Source of the DNA: a virus
Direction: 5' to 3' (one strand)
Virus record (IMG/VR): IMGVR_UViG_3300043470_000880
Location: 1-34,585 of that record
Length of the DNA: 34,585 nt
The translations under genes and the position numbers were made by a program. Below, in pieces: positions 24,369-30,979 of the stretch. Within the stretch, counting starts at the first letter, position 1; each line of letters begins with the position of its first letter. The notes below the pieces were generated by a model, which saw only the letters and a program-made list of their open reading frames with translations, made no database searches and had not been told where the DNA came from.

Positions 24369-24803
24369 ATGAAAACATATCTTAATTATATATTTACAGG
24401 ATTAGCTTTATTTTTTGCACCTATTCAAGGTTTACTTATTTCGGTAGGTATTGTTATATTTTTAGATACGTTTACAGGTGTATTTAAAAGCATAAAACTA
24501 AATGGGTGGGTTTCCATTAAAAGTAGAAAATTATCTCACGTTATAAGTAAAATGTTATTATATCAGCTTACTATAATTATGTTATATATAATTGATAAAT
24601 TTTTATTAAACGAGTTTGTTACTCAACATTTTACAATTCAATTTATGTTTACCAAATTAGTAGCAATACTTTTAATTTTTATTGAGCTTGTAAGTATTAA
24701 AGAAAATATAGAAGCTGCTTTAAAAATTGATATTTGGAAAATGTTAAAAACATTATTAAACAGAGCAAAAGAAGTAAAAGAAGATATTGATTTAATTAAA
24801 TAA
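24369..24803 (+). CDS. Phage holin (toxin secretion / phage lysis holin family-like)
   Basis: The 144-residue protein has at least three membrane segments: about 6-35 (with FAPIQGLLISVGIVIFLDTF), about 56-78 and about 88-108. A short cytoplasmic, charged tail follows (RAKEVKEDIDLIK). The phrase FLDTFTGVFKS after the first hairpin is typical of this holin family. It lies directly in front of the endolysin gene, completing a lysis cassette. Confidence 0.8.
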   Translation: MKTYLNYIFTGLALFFAPIQGLLISVGIVIFLDTFTGVFKSIKLNGWVSIKSRKLSHVISKMLLYQLTIIMLYIIDKFLLNEFVTQHFTIQFMFTKLVAILLIFIELVSIKENIEAALKIDIWKMLKTLLNRAKEVKEDIDLIK

Positions 24804-24804
24804 T

Positions 24805-25215
24805 ATGCGTGAAATAAAATACATAGTTATACATTGTACAGCTACACAACCAAATGCAACTAAACAATCAATTTTAAATTATTGGAAAGATGTATTAAAA
24901 TGGAAATCTGTAGGTTATCATAGGTTAATTGATGCAAATGGAATTATACACGAATTAGCAAATTACGAACAAATTACAAACGGTGTTAAAGGATATAATT
25001 CTAATTCAATACATTTTAGTTATATTGGAGGCATAGACGAAAAAGGAAAGCCAAAAGATACTAGAACACCAAAACAAAAAGAAAGTTTATTATATCTAAT
25101 AAAACAAGCTAAAAAAAAATCCCCTAATGCAATAGTACAAGGACACAAAGATTTTAAAGGAGTATTAAAAGCTTGTCCAAGTTTTGATGCCAAAACAGAA
25201 TATAAAAAAATTTAA
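24805..25215 (+). CDS. N-acetylmuramoyl-L-alanine amidase (T7 lysozyme-like endolysin)
   Basis: The 136-residue protein matches the Amidase_2 fold, which cleaves the amide bond between muramic acid and the peptide in peptidoglycan. His10 (YIVIHCTAT), His114 (GHKDF) and Cys124 (KACPSF) fit the zinc ligands. Tyr38 (GYHRLI) and Lys122 fit the catalytic Tyr and Lys, with the same Lys-x-Cys spacing as T7 lysozyme. There is no signal peptide, so release depends on the holin just upstream. Confidence 0.92.
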   Translation: MREIKYIVIHCTATQPNATKQSILNYWKDVLKWKSVGYHRLIDANGIIHELANYEQITNGVKGYNSNSIHFSYIGGIDEKGKPKDTRTPKQKESLLYLIKQAKKKSPNAIVQGHKDFKGVLKACPSFDAKTEYKKI

Positions 25216-25219
25216 ACAA

Positions 25220-25253
25220 AAAAAACCCTTACAAATATTGCAAGGGTTTTTTC
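25220..25253 (+). terminator. Terminator of the structural/lysis operon
   Basis: AAAAACCCTT (25221-25230) pairs with AAGGGTTTTT (25242-25251) around an 11-base loop, with A and T tracts on both sides. It ends the operon just behind the endolysin gene. Confidence 0.85.
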
Positions 25254-25306
25254 TTAACTATTAACTCTAAACTTAATTATGAAGTAGCAAATATAAAAAA
25301 AATTAT

Positions 25307-25314
25307 TATATTTG
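25307..25314 (+). promoter_or_regulatory. -7 promoter box for the metallophosphoesterase operon
   Basis: TATATTTG lies 23 bases before the ATG at 25338 and after the endolysin terminator. No clear -33 box is seen. It begins a new rightward unit running to 28014. Confidence 0.65.
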
Positions 25315-25337
25315 ACAAACTTTTAAACAAAATAATT

Positions 25338-26534
25338 ATGGGAATTTCAAAATGGAAAAATTACGATACACAATTAACCGATTTATTGCAAGATAATCGA
25401 AACTCTACCGATACTGAAATTGCAAGGAAACTATTAAACACAAATGATAGTAATTCATTTAATAAAGATTTAGATTTACTTCGCACTTATGTTAAAAGAA
25501 ATAGAAAGCGTTTATTAGACACACACGAGGGCGTATTTGATGCGACAGATGAATTAGACGTACCAAATACTTCAGTTAAGCATTTGTGGTTTAAAACAAA
25601 GAAAAGTAGTATTTTTGTTAAAAATCCTAACTTTGTAGACCCTGAAAAAGAAGTAGAAAAAGAAATTGATTTTACTAACATTTTTAAAGATTTAATAACT
25701 CCAATTAAATTACCTAAAATAAAACGTAAATTAGATTTATCAATATTTGATAGATTAGTTTATACCGATGTACATATTGGAATGGAAGTAAACCAAAACG
25801 GATATAGTTTATATGATGGTGCCTGGAATGAAGCAGAAGTAGATAAGCGTTTAGCAACTATGGTTTCGCAAACTTTAATTAATCAACAATCCGATACTTT
25901 GCACATACATGAATTAGGCGATTTTATGGATGGTTACGATGCAGTTACTACACGTGGAGGGCATAGTTTACCGCAAAATATGGATAATCAAAAAGCATTT
26001 GATGTAGGATTAAGTTTTAAAATACGTTTAATAGATGCTTTAATTCCTTACTATAATAATATAGAATGTATTAATATTTGTAATGACAACCACGCTGGAA
26101 GTTTTGGATATATCGTTAATAGTGCATTTAAAGCGTATATAGAGCTTAAATACGAAAATGTTAAGGTAGTCAATCAAAGAAAATTTATCGACCATTATAT
26201 CGTAGAAAACAGATGTTTTATTTTAACTCATGGTAAAGATGATAAAAATATGAAGTTTGGCTTTAAACCACATTTAGACGCAGTACAAATTGAAAAAATT
26301 AAAAACTATATTGACGAATATAAGCTACATAATTACAAAATTGAATTTAGCAAAGGTGATAGCCACCAATTACTATTAGATTTTACTTCTTCAAGTGCTT
26401 TTGAATATCAAAACTTTGGGGCTTTTTCTCCACCAAGTGATTGGGTTAAAACTAATTTCAAAAATACAAATAGCAGTTTTGTTATTTATAATTATTACAA
26501 AAACCAAAAAAGTATTAACCCTATAATTTTTTAA
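25338..26534 (+). CDS. Calcineurin-like metallophosphoesterase (SbcD/Mre11-like fold)
   Basis: The 398-residue protein has an N-terminal helical domain (1-60) and then the ordered two-metal phosphoesterase motifs: D-x-H at 144-146 (YTDVHIGM), GDFMD at 194-198, CNDNH at 248-252, THG at 297-299 and GDSH at 340-343. The family hydrolyses phosphodiesters or phosphomonoesters, and phage members are thought to act as nucleases in DNA processing. The helical N-terminus could bind DNA. It has its own promoter, separate from the late genes, so it may be expressed at a different time. Confidence 0.8.
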   Translation: MGISKWKNYDTQLTDLLQDNRNSTDTEIARKLLNTNDSNSFNKDLDLLRTYVKRNRKRLLDTHEGVFDATDELDVPNTSVKHLWFKTKKSSIFVKNPNFVDPEKEVEKEIDFTNIFKDLITPIKLPKIKRKLDLSIFDRLVYTDVHIGMEVNQNGYSLYDGAWNEAEVDKRLATMVSQTLINQQSDTLHIHELGDFMDGYDAVTTRGGHSLPQNMDNQKAFDVGLSFKIRLIDALIPYYNNIECINICNDNHAGSFGYIVNSAFKAYIELKYENVKVVNQRKFIDHYIVENRCFILTHGKDDKNMKFGFKPHLDAVQIEKIKNYIDEYKLHNYKIEFSKGDSHQLLLDFTSSSAFEYQNFGAFSPPSDWVKTNFKNTNSSFVIYNYYKNQKSINPIIF

Positions 26535-26536
26535 AT

Positions 26537-26695
26537 ATGAAAACAAAAGAAAAAATACAATCAGAATTAGTTGAGTTACATTTTGAACTTGAACAATTAC
26601 AAAAAGATATTTTTAATGGTTATTCAAATAGCATTATTGAGGTACAAGAAATTAAAATAAAAATAAATACCCTTGAATGGGTTTTAAATAATTAA
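26537..26695 (+). CDS. Small coiled-coil hypothetical protein
   Basis: A frame of 52 codons begins 2 bases after the phosphoesterase stop: MKTKEKIQSELVELHFELEQ, then a helical remainder ending TLEWVLNN. The heptad-like spacing of Leu/Ile suggests a short coiled coil. Tight spacing on both sides supports it as a gene. Confidence 0.55.
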   Translation: MKTKEKIQSELVELHFELEQLQKDIFNGYSNSIIEVQEIKIKINTLEWVLNN

Positions 26696-26699
26696 AATT

Positions 26700-26837
26700 A
26701 TGAATGTAAAAAAATATTCAAACTTACAAAGAATACAAAGAGTATTAAATTACTATTATAAAATGGGTTGCAACAAAGAATCAGTAAACAAAGTATATCA
26801 TAAAATTTTAAAATTGAAATATGAAAATAGAAATTAA
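26700..26837 (+). CDS. Very small basic hypothetical protein
   Basis: A frame of 45 codons (MNVKKYSNLQRIQRVLNYYY, ending KLKYENRN) overlaps the next gene by 17 bases. It is basic and Tyr-rich, with an NKESVNKVYHK helix. The spacing in the chain of coupled genes supports it. No function is recognised. Confidence 0.5.
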   Translation: MNVKKYSNLQRIQRVLNYYYKMGCNKESVNKVYHKILKLKYENRN

Positions 26838-26985
26838 AAAATACGGAACTACTTACACAGTAGAAACTCAAACCGATGATTTTGAAGTGGTAGAAATGTT
26901 TGATATTTTTACAGGTTTATTAATTCAGTTAGGTTACAAACAAGAAAGTATTAACGATGCAATAAAAGAGTTAGCAGATGAGTGA
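26821..26985 (+). CDS. Small hypothetical protein
   Basis: A frame of 54 codons (MKIEIKKYGTTYTVETQTDD, ending NDAIKELADE) has two beta strands followed by two acidic helices, a compact fold seen in small phage proteins of this phylum. It overlaps the following gene by 8 bases. Function unknown. Confidence 0.6.
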   Translation: MKIEIKKYGTTYTVETQTDDFEVVEMFDIFTGLLIQLGYKQESINDAIKELADE

Positions 26986-27184
26986 TATAGCTAAATGCAA
27001 GGACAATAAATGTCCATCAAGATTAATGTGTTATAGATTTACAGCACCAGCTTCAGAATTTTGGCAATCTTATTGTAATTTTAACAGAGAAGAAGACGCT
27101 AATAATTGCAATATGTTTTGGGGAAACAAATACGAAAATATACTTAATCAATTAAAAGATATTGTAAATGGAAAAGAAGATTAA
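26978..27184 (+). CDS. Small cysteine-containing hypothetical protein
   Basis: The 68-residue product has five cysteines (AKCKDNKCPSRLMCYRF, SYCNF, NNCNMF), suggesting a metal or disulphide site. It ends NGKED, encoded by the same bases that start the next gene (GGAAAAGAAGATTAA). It overlaps the next gene by 17 bases. Function unknown. Confidence 0.6.
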   Translation: MSDIAKCKDNKCPSRLMCYRFTAPASEFWQSYCNFNREEDANNCNMFWGNKYENILNQLKDIVNGKED

Positions 27185-27404
27185 AATAACTTTTGAGGAA
27201 TGGGATTACACTTGCGGGGACGGTTGCTGTACTACATTTGGCACAAAATTACTTTTAAACGATAAAGAATTAGAACACCCCAACCCTGAAATATTTGATA
27301 ATGGATATGTTGGAGATGATGTTCAAACAGCATTACACGCAATTTTAAAAGAATTAGGTTACAACGTTGAATTTGAAAATAAATACTATGGAAAAGAAGA
27401 TTAA
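27168..27404 (+). CDS. Small acidic hypothetical protein
   Basis: The 78-residue product starts MEKKIKITFEEWDYTCGDGCC and ends YGKED. A CGDGCC cluster near residue 16-21 is notable. Its last bases again encode the start of the following gene, repeating the overlap module seen at its own start. Function unknown. Confidence 0.6.
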   Translation: MEKKIKITFEEWDYTCGDGCCTTFGTKLLLNDKELEHPNPEIFDNGYVGDDVQTALHAILKELGYNVEFENKYYGKED

Positions 27405-28014
27405 TTTAGTAGATATATTCCAATGGTTTGGGTGGATATTATTATTAGGAGTGCTATTTTTTCGTGGTTGCAATCCAGAGCCAAAAATTGCAGAAAAGAT
27501 AAAAATACAAACCAAAGAAATCAAAGGAAAAGCAATAATCAAAACCAATGTTGTACACGTGCCAATAACAAAAAAAGTAAGTGATACAGCTGGAGTAGGT
27601 TTTTACGTTTCTCAAATAGATAAATTATTTGAAGAAAATAATCGTATGCAAATGGAATTTTTAAAAATGGATAGTTTGCAACAAATAGAAGCGTATAACA
27701 AAGCAATAGAAATAAACGCTTTTAAAGAACGATTTCAAGATAACAATATTGATGCTTATGTAAGCGGAGAAGTTGTGGGAAAAATAAAACAAATGCGTTT
27801 TGATTATGTTATTAAAGCACAAAATATAGAAGTAGATTTGCCAAAAGTAAAAAATAAATACTTTGTAGTTTTTGGAGTAAGCAATAATAGTCAATTTAAC
27901 GCACCATTATTTAATGCTTCAATTGGTATTCAAAATAAAAAATCCAATATTTTAAGTATTGGATTTGATAATGAAAAGCGTATAGGTTTGAATTACTTTG
28001 TTAAATTATTTTAA
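27388..28014 (+). CDS. Single-pass membrane protein, possible spanin-like or envelope protein
   Basis: Starting at ATG 27388 (MEKKINLVDIF), the 208-residue protein has one membrane segment at about 11-27 (FGWILLLGVLFF) followed by RGC. A basic linker and a helical region (about 70-120) follow. The C-terminus is beta-rich and ends GLNYFVKLF, as outer-membrane-directed beta proteins often do. Position behind the lysis genes and topology would suit an envelope-disrupting protein, but the family is not recognised. Its TAA shares bases with the stop of the convergent gene at 28011. Confidence 0.6.
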   Translation: MEKKINLVDIFQWFGWILLLGVLFFRGCNPEPKIAEKIKIQTKEIKGKAIIKTNVVHVPITKKVSDTAGVGFYVSQIDKLFEENNRMQMEFLKMDSLQQIEAYNKAIEINAFKERFQDNNIDAYVSGEVVGKIKQMRFDYVIKAQNIEVDLPKVKNKYFVVFGVSNNSQFNAPLFNASIGIQNKKSNILSIGFDNEKRIGLNYFVKLF

Positions 28015-28202
28015 AAAGGACAGATATTTTTTTCTTTTGGCTTAATAATTTCTATTTTTTCTCTTTGTAGCTTTTCGGATATAGCTTGTCTAATAAATTC
28101 AGCTACATTTATATTAAAACTTGCTAATTTATTAAGCGTATTATCTTGAACTTCTGAAAATTTAATAGTTCGAGGTTTATTATATTTTATAGGGCGTGGC
28201 AT
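28011..28202 (-). CDS. Ribbon-helix-helix-like DNA-binding protein
   Basis: The 63-residue basic protein has the layout of a MetJ/Arc-type regulator: a strand KPRTIKFSEVQ (9-19), helix NTLNKLASFN and helix VAEFIRQAISEKLQRE (33-48), with a basic Pro-rich start. Such proteins are repressors or antitoxins. It converges on the rightward late genes, sharing stop bases, and lies just left of the cassette array. Being tightly fitted to the phage gene, it is likely phage rather than cassette DNA. Confidence 0.6.
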   Translation of the reverse strand: MPRPIKYNKPRTIKFSEVQDNTLNKLASFNINVAEFIRQAISEKLQREKIEIIKPKEKNICPF

Positions 28203-28225
28203 AGATAAGTATTACTTTTATAGCG

Positions 28226-28238
28226 TTTAGCCAATAGT
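28226..28238 (-). repeat. Truncated attC-like end at the left edge of the cassette array
   Basis: Read leftward, TGCACCTAAC followed by TATTGGC begins like the other attC-like sites and overlaps the stop codon of the last cassette gene. No matching GTTA arm follows before the next gene. The same 10 bases appear inverted at 28582-28591, at the other side of this cassette. Confidence 0.45.
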
Positions 28239-28558
28239 TAGGTGCAATGCTGCGACACCCACCAATTGACAGCTTTAATAACGGCTTCAAGTTTTGTTTT
28301 TCCGACAAATTCTTCATCACCAAGTTGAACACAATTATCAAAAATATCCAACTCGTTTTCATCACCACCAAAACTTTCAATCTTTATGACAACAGGCATT
28401 ATTTCATTCCAATTATCATAAAATGGTAATCCTTCGTAATCTTGCATTTCAGCATTATTGTAGTAATAATAATGATTGCCTGTGTGTTCATTAAAGCCTT
28501 TAATTGGGTTTAATCCCATAAATTTGGCTATTTTTAAAATTTCTTCTGTGTATTCCAT
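28228..28558 (-). CDS. Cassette gene 6, hypothetical acidic protein
   Basis: The 106-residue acidic protein has tyrosine-rich NHYYYYNNAEMQDYEG, a middle with FYDNWNEIMPVV, and an end KTKLEAVIKAVNWWVSQHCT. The last phrase is common in small Bacteroidota proteins found on mobile DNA. It is the last (left-most) unit in the leftward cassette array. Its stop codon is in the truncated attC-like end. Function unknown. Confidence 0.65.
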
Positions 28559-28587
28559 ATTTCAAAATTTGTGAAAAGCACTGCACC

Positions 28588-28712
28588 TAACAAGGTATTG
28601 CCAAAAGCAGGGCATTCTCGGTTAATTAATCGTTTGTACTTCTATTGGGCATTTGTGCAAGGTTGAAACTTTTGTCTTTCAAATCCCTGCCTTCGGCAAT
28701 ACCCAACCGTTA
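28588..28712 (-). repeat. attC-like site behind cassette gene 5
   Basis: Plus strand: TAAC (28588-28591) to GTTA (28709-28712), 125 bases. The outer arm TATTGCC (28596-28602) pairs with GGCAATA (28695-28701). An inner arm GCAGGG (28607-28612) pairs with CCCTGC (28685-28690). The unpaired AA against CCAACC next to the ends gives the asymmetric bases expected in attC. The stop of the gene at 28710 lies inside GTTA. Confidence 0.7.
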
Positions 28713-28713
28713 T
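28666..28713. repeat. 48-base direct repeat, copy 1
   Basis: A stretch identical to 29164-29211, starting AAACTTTTGTC and ending CCAACCGTTAT. It forms the end-proximal half of the attC-like site behind gene 5. Confidence 0.85.
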
Positions 28714-29069
28714 AAAACATTTTTTGAAACCATGTCGTAAAGTTGAAGTTTATATTTTTCTATTTCAGAAACTTTTAAATTTTCTATTTCTAATCCATTT
28801 TTTTCTGTGTATTCAAAATCTTCTAAAAATAAATCAATTGTTTCTTTTTTAAAATCTTTTACTTCTCCAATCCAAAATTGAATATCTGCGTGTTTAGGTT
28901 TATTATTATTTCGTGCGTATAATTCTAAATGAAATCCTAATAACCATTTGTTTTTTATTTTTACATAACCAATATCAAATGATGACTTTCTTGTTATTTT
29001 AGACACAAATTTCTCTGCTATTTGAAAAATATTATGTATTTCATTTATTTGTTTTTCATTTAATTTCAT
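28710..29069 (-). CDS. Cassette gene 5, hypothetical protein
   Basis: The 119-residue protein starts MKLNEKQINEIHNIFQIAEK, has a central strand pair (DIGYVKIKNKWLLGFHLELY) and acidic helices at the end. No family is recognised. It lies alone between two attC-like sites, its stop within GTTA and its start 16 bases from the neighbouring site, the compact layout of a gene cassette. Confidence 0.65.
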   Translation of the reverse strand: MKLNEKQINEIHNIFQIAEKFVSKITRKSSFDIGYVKIKNKWLLGFHLELYARNNNKPKHADIQFWIGEVKDFKKETIDLFLEDFEYTEKNGLEIENLKVSEIEKYKLQLYDMVSKNVL

Positions 29070-29084
29070 TGATAAAACGTTTTA

Positions 29085-29210
29085 TAACATCGGTTTTGCT
29101 CTATTGCGGTTTAGTGCTTAACTCTATGTTCGGTTTGTATTTGTTAATTTTGTTTTTAAATCTAAACTTTTGTCTTTCAAATCCCTGCCTTCGGCAATAC
29201 CCAACCGTTA
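29085..29210 (-). repeat. attC-like site behind cassette gene 4
   Basis: Plus strand: TAAC (29085-29088) to GTTA (29207-29210). The arm CGGTTTTGC near 29091-29099 pairs with GCAATACC (29194-29201) with one mismatch. The right half is the 48-base repeat shared with the site behind gene 5, while the left half differs. The stop codon of the 68-residue gene overlaps GTTA. Confidence 0.6.
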
Positions 29211-29211
29211 T
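29164..29211. repeat. 48-base direct repeat, copy 2
   Basis: Identical to 28666-28713. The two copies lie 498 bases apart and flank exactly one cassette unit. Confidence 0.85.
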
Positions 29212-29414
29212 GCTCCATTTTGCTTTCCCTCCCACCACTTCGTAAGAAAGTGAGTAAGTGAATGAACGCATTGTTTTACATAAACCCTTTTCCATTTAGT
29301 AATTCCGCTATCTAAATCAACACGCCTTAATAGTTCAAAGGTTTTAATTCCTGCTCGGAAATCTTCTACAAACATTACGTGTTCCCATTTTGTCCAGTTT
29401 CTTTTTTTAAACAT
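29208..29414 (-). CDS. Cassette gene 4, small basic hypothetical protein
   Basis: The 68-residue basic protein is rich in Trp and Lys (MFKKRNWTKWEHVMF, LTHFLTKWWEG). No family is recognised. It is a single-gene cassette with its stop inside the GTTA of the attC-like site. Confidence 0.55.
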   Translation of the reverse strand: MFKKRNWTKWEHVMFVEDFRAGIKTFELLRRVDLDSGITKWKRVYVKQCVHSLTHFLTKWWEGKQNGA

Positions 29415-29471
29415 TGTTTCTATTTTTTAAGTTAATAATTTCGTTAATCCTGCCCACGCAAAACGAGAGCA

Positions 29472-29538
29472 TAACAGCACATACACGCTATTTCCCTCCC
29501 TCATTCCAACGCTCACAGCGTGTATCTGCAAAACGTTA
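29472..29538 (-). repeat. attC-like site behind the methyltransferase cassette
   Basis: Plus strand: TAAC (29472-29475) to GTTA (29535-29538), 67 bases, a typical attC length. The arm ATACACGCT (29481-29489) pairs perfectly with AGCGTGTAT (29517-29525). Extra unpaired bases lie between arm and end on one side. It sits 10 bases after the methyltransferase stop. Confidence 0.75.
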
Positions 29539-29548
29539 CCAGCAAGCA

Positions 29549-30511
29549 CTACGGACGTTCTTCGATTAAGCATTTCGGTTCAGTTTTAAATAATTTTTTT
29601 TCCTCCCCTTTTAAAAAAGAAAAGATATGTTCAACTATTCCAACAGTCCATCCATCCCCAATCAAATTGCCCGCTTGTGCCTTGTTTAAATTTCTTGTAT
29701 ATCCTTCGGGTATATTATGCAGCCTTTCAAGTTCCGTTTGTGTGCAATATCTTACTCCTTTACTTTCATCCATTGTTTCATCCGTATAAATAATGGTAGT
29801 CATTCCAGTAGTAGCGTATCTATGCAACATATACCTTTGGTTTGCGTCTCGGCCACAACTTGTATTTAAACAAGTGTGTTTCTTTTTATCAGAATATCCG
29901 TATTCCAAAACATCATTTAACATTATCTTTTTATCTCTCGGTTGTGGTATTGCACACTTTCTGTTTCCAAATAAATCAAAAGTTTCAGGCCCGATATTAG
30001 TCCAAAATAATCTATCTCTCAATGCACCACTTACTCTACTTCCGCAAAGTCTTACAGGTTCAGTTCCTAATAATTCAGATATTGTATTATAACCTAAATC
30101 ATCCATTATCACATTTTCAAGCAAATAGTAATCGGGTTTAGTTTCTTCCAGTAATCTTATGTATTCATAAAATAACATTGATTTCATTCCTTTCAATCCA
30201 TCCCTTACACTATTTGCCCTGCTAAAATCTTGACACGGGCTACCTCCAATCAATAAATGAATTTTTGGTAAATCTTGGCCTTTCACTTTTGTAACATCTC
30301 CAATCTGAATAGTATCAGGGAAATTATCCATTGTGCATTGTATGGCGTGTTTCTTTATTTCGGCTGCATAATATCGTGTAGGTTTCAATCCTACATTATT
30401 AAGGGCAATTTGTCCGCAGCTCATACCATCGAATAATGATAATACGTTAAATTCTTCGGCAAAGCCGTTTTTGCCATCCCTCAAAAAATTATTTAAAACT
30501 GTTTCGTTCAT
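29549..30511 (-). CDS. C5-cytosine DNA methyltransferase (cassette gene 3)
   Basis: The 320-residue protein transfers a methyl group from S-adenosylmethionine to cytosine C5 in DNA. Motif I is VLSLFDGMSCGQ (about 23-34), motif IV GGSPCQDFS has the catalytic Cys93, motif VI is LLENV (131-135), motif VIII includes RDRLFWTN, and motifs IX-X are RYCTQTELERLHNIPEGYT and GNLIGDGWTV. The form resembles DNMT3-type and phage orphan methyltransferases rather than long restriction-linked ones. No restriction enzyme gene is adjacent, so it is probably solitary and could protect DNA from host nucleases. It is a leftward cassette with an attC-like site at its 3' end. Confidence 0.92.
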   Translation of the reverse strand: MNETVLNNFLRDGKNGFAEEFNVLSLFDGMSCGQIALNNVGLKPTRYYAAEIKKHAIQCTMDNFPDTIQIGDVTKVKGQDLPKIHLLIGGSPCQDFSRANSVRDGLKGMKSMLFYEYIRLLEETKPDYYLLENVIMDDLGYNTISELLGTEPVRLCGSRVSGALRDRLFWTNIGPETFDLFGNRKCAIPQPRDKKIMLNDVLEYGYSDKKKHTCLNTSCGRDANQRYMLHRYATTGMTTIIYTDETMDESKGVRYCTQTELERLHNIPEGYTRNLNKAQAGNLIGDGWTVGIVEHIFSFLKGEEKKLFKTEPKCLIEERP

Positions 30512-30549
30512 CTAATTAGCTTTTGTTGTTAATAATCCGTGCCAGCTGG

Positions 30550-30607
30550 TAACAACGTGTATAAGCAAGCGGCAGAAAAAGCCGCCAGCCCATACACGCA
30601 ACCGTTA
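30550..30607 (-). repeat. attC-like site behind cassette gene 2
   Basis: Plus strand: TAAC (30550-30553) to GTTA (30604-30607), 58 bases. The arm CGTGTAT (30556-30562) pairs with ATACACG (30592-30598), and the inner GCGGC (30569-30573) pairs with GCCGC (30581-30585). It shares CGTTACCAGCAAGCACTA with the site behind the methyltransferase gene. Confidence 0.75.
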
Positions 30608-30617
30608 CCAGCAAGCA

Positions 30618-30878
30618 CTAATCCTCGTCTTTCAAATCAACACTTCGACAAGGAAAACCCCTTGTCCATCTACTTGCTTTCATTCCTTCCCTTTTCACAA
30701 GTAATTCAACAGTCGGGTGTATTGCCTTCATTGTTTTCATATTCATTACTTGTGCGCTTCCCCATCGCCAATCAAGTACATCATACTCTTGCATTGGGGT
30801 TTCCTTTTGTCCAAACAATCCACCTCCAAGTGTTTGTTTTGTGCCTATTAGGTCTTTAAATTCTTTTGGTGCTTCCAT
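30618..30878 (-). CDS. Cassette gene 2, small hypothetical protein
   Basis: The 86-residue protein begins MEAPKEFKDLIGTKQTLGGG and ends SRWTRGFPCRSVDLKDED. The Gly-rich loop GGGLFGQ and a WRWGSA segment are its only marked features. It sits between the methyltransferase and synthetase-like genes as its own cassette, with a stop 10 bases from the attC-like site. A partnership with the methyltransferase is possible but unsupported. Confidence 0.6.
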   Translation of the reverse strand: MEAPKEFKDLIGTKQTLGGGLFGQKETPMQEYDVLDWRWGSAQVMNMKTMKAIHPTVELLVKREGMKASRWTRGFPCRSVDLKDED

Positions 30879-30930
30879 TTTTATTTATCTTTTAAAATTA
30901 AGTTTCTACTAAATTACCCGTGCCAGCTTA

Positions 30931-30979
30931 TAACAGCACATTGGCGGCATTAAAACGACCGCCAATCTGCAAACCGTTA
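30931..30979 (-). repeat. attC-like site behind the leucyl-tRNA synthetase-like gene
   Basis: Plus strand: TAAC (30931-30934) to GTTA (30976-30979), only 49 bases. The arm ATTGGCGG (30940-30947) pairs perfectly with CCGCCAAT (30959-30966). It is short for attC but has the same ends and the asymmetric spacers AGCAC and CTGCAAACC. The synthetase-like gene stops inside GTTA. Confidence 0.7.

Noticed and set aside
29520-30859. Rightward open frames in the cassette block
   Set aside because: They overlap the methyltransferase and the 86-residue gene on the opposite strand, have no recognisable protein character, and cross the attC-like palindromes.
28226-30979. Simple MITE or REP-type repeats instead of attC sites
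   Set aside because: The sites differ in sequence and length, share only ends and inner-arm logic, and each follows one gene with its stop in or near GTTA, which fits cassettes better. The alternative is not fully excluded.
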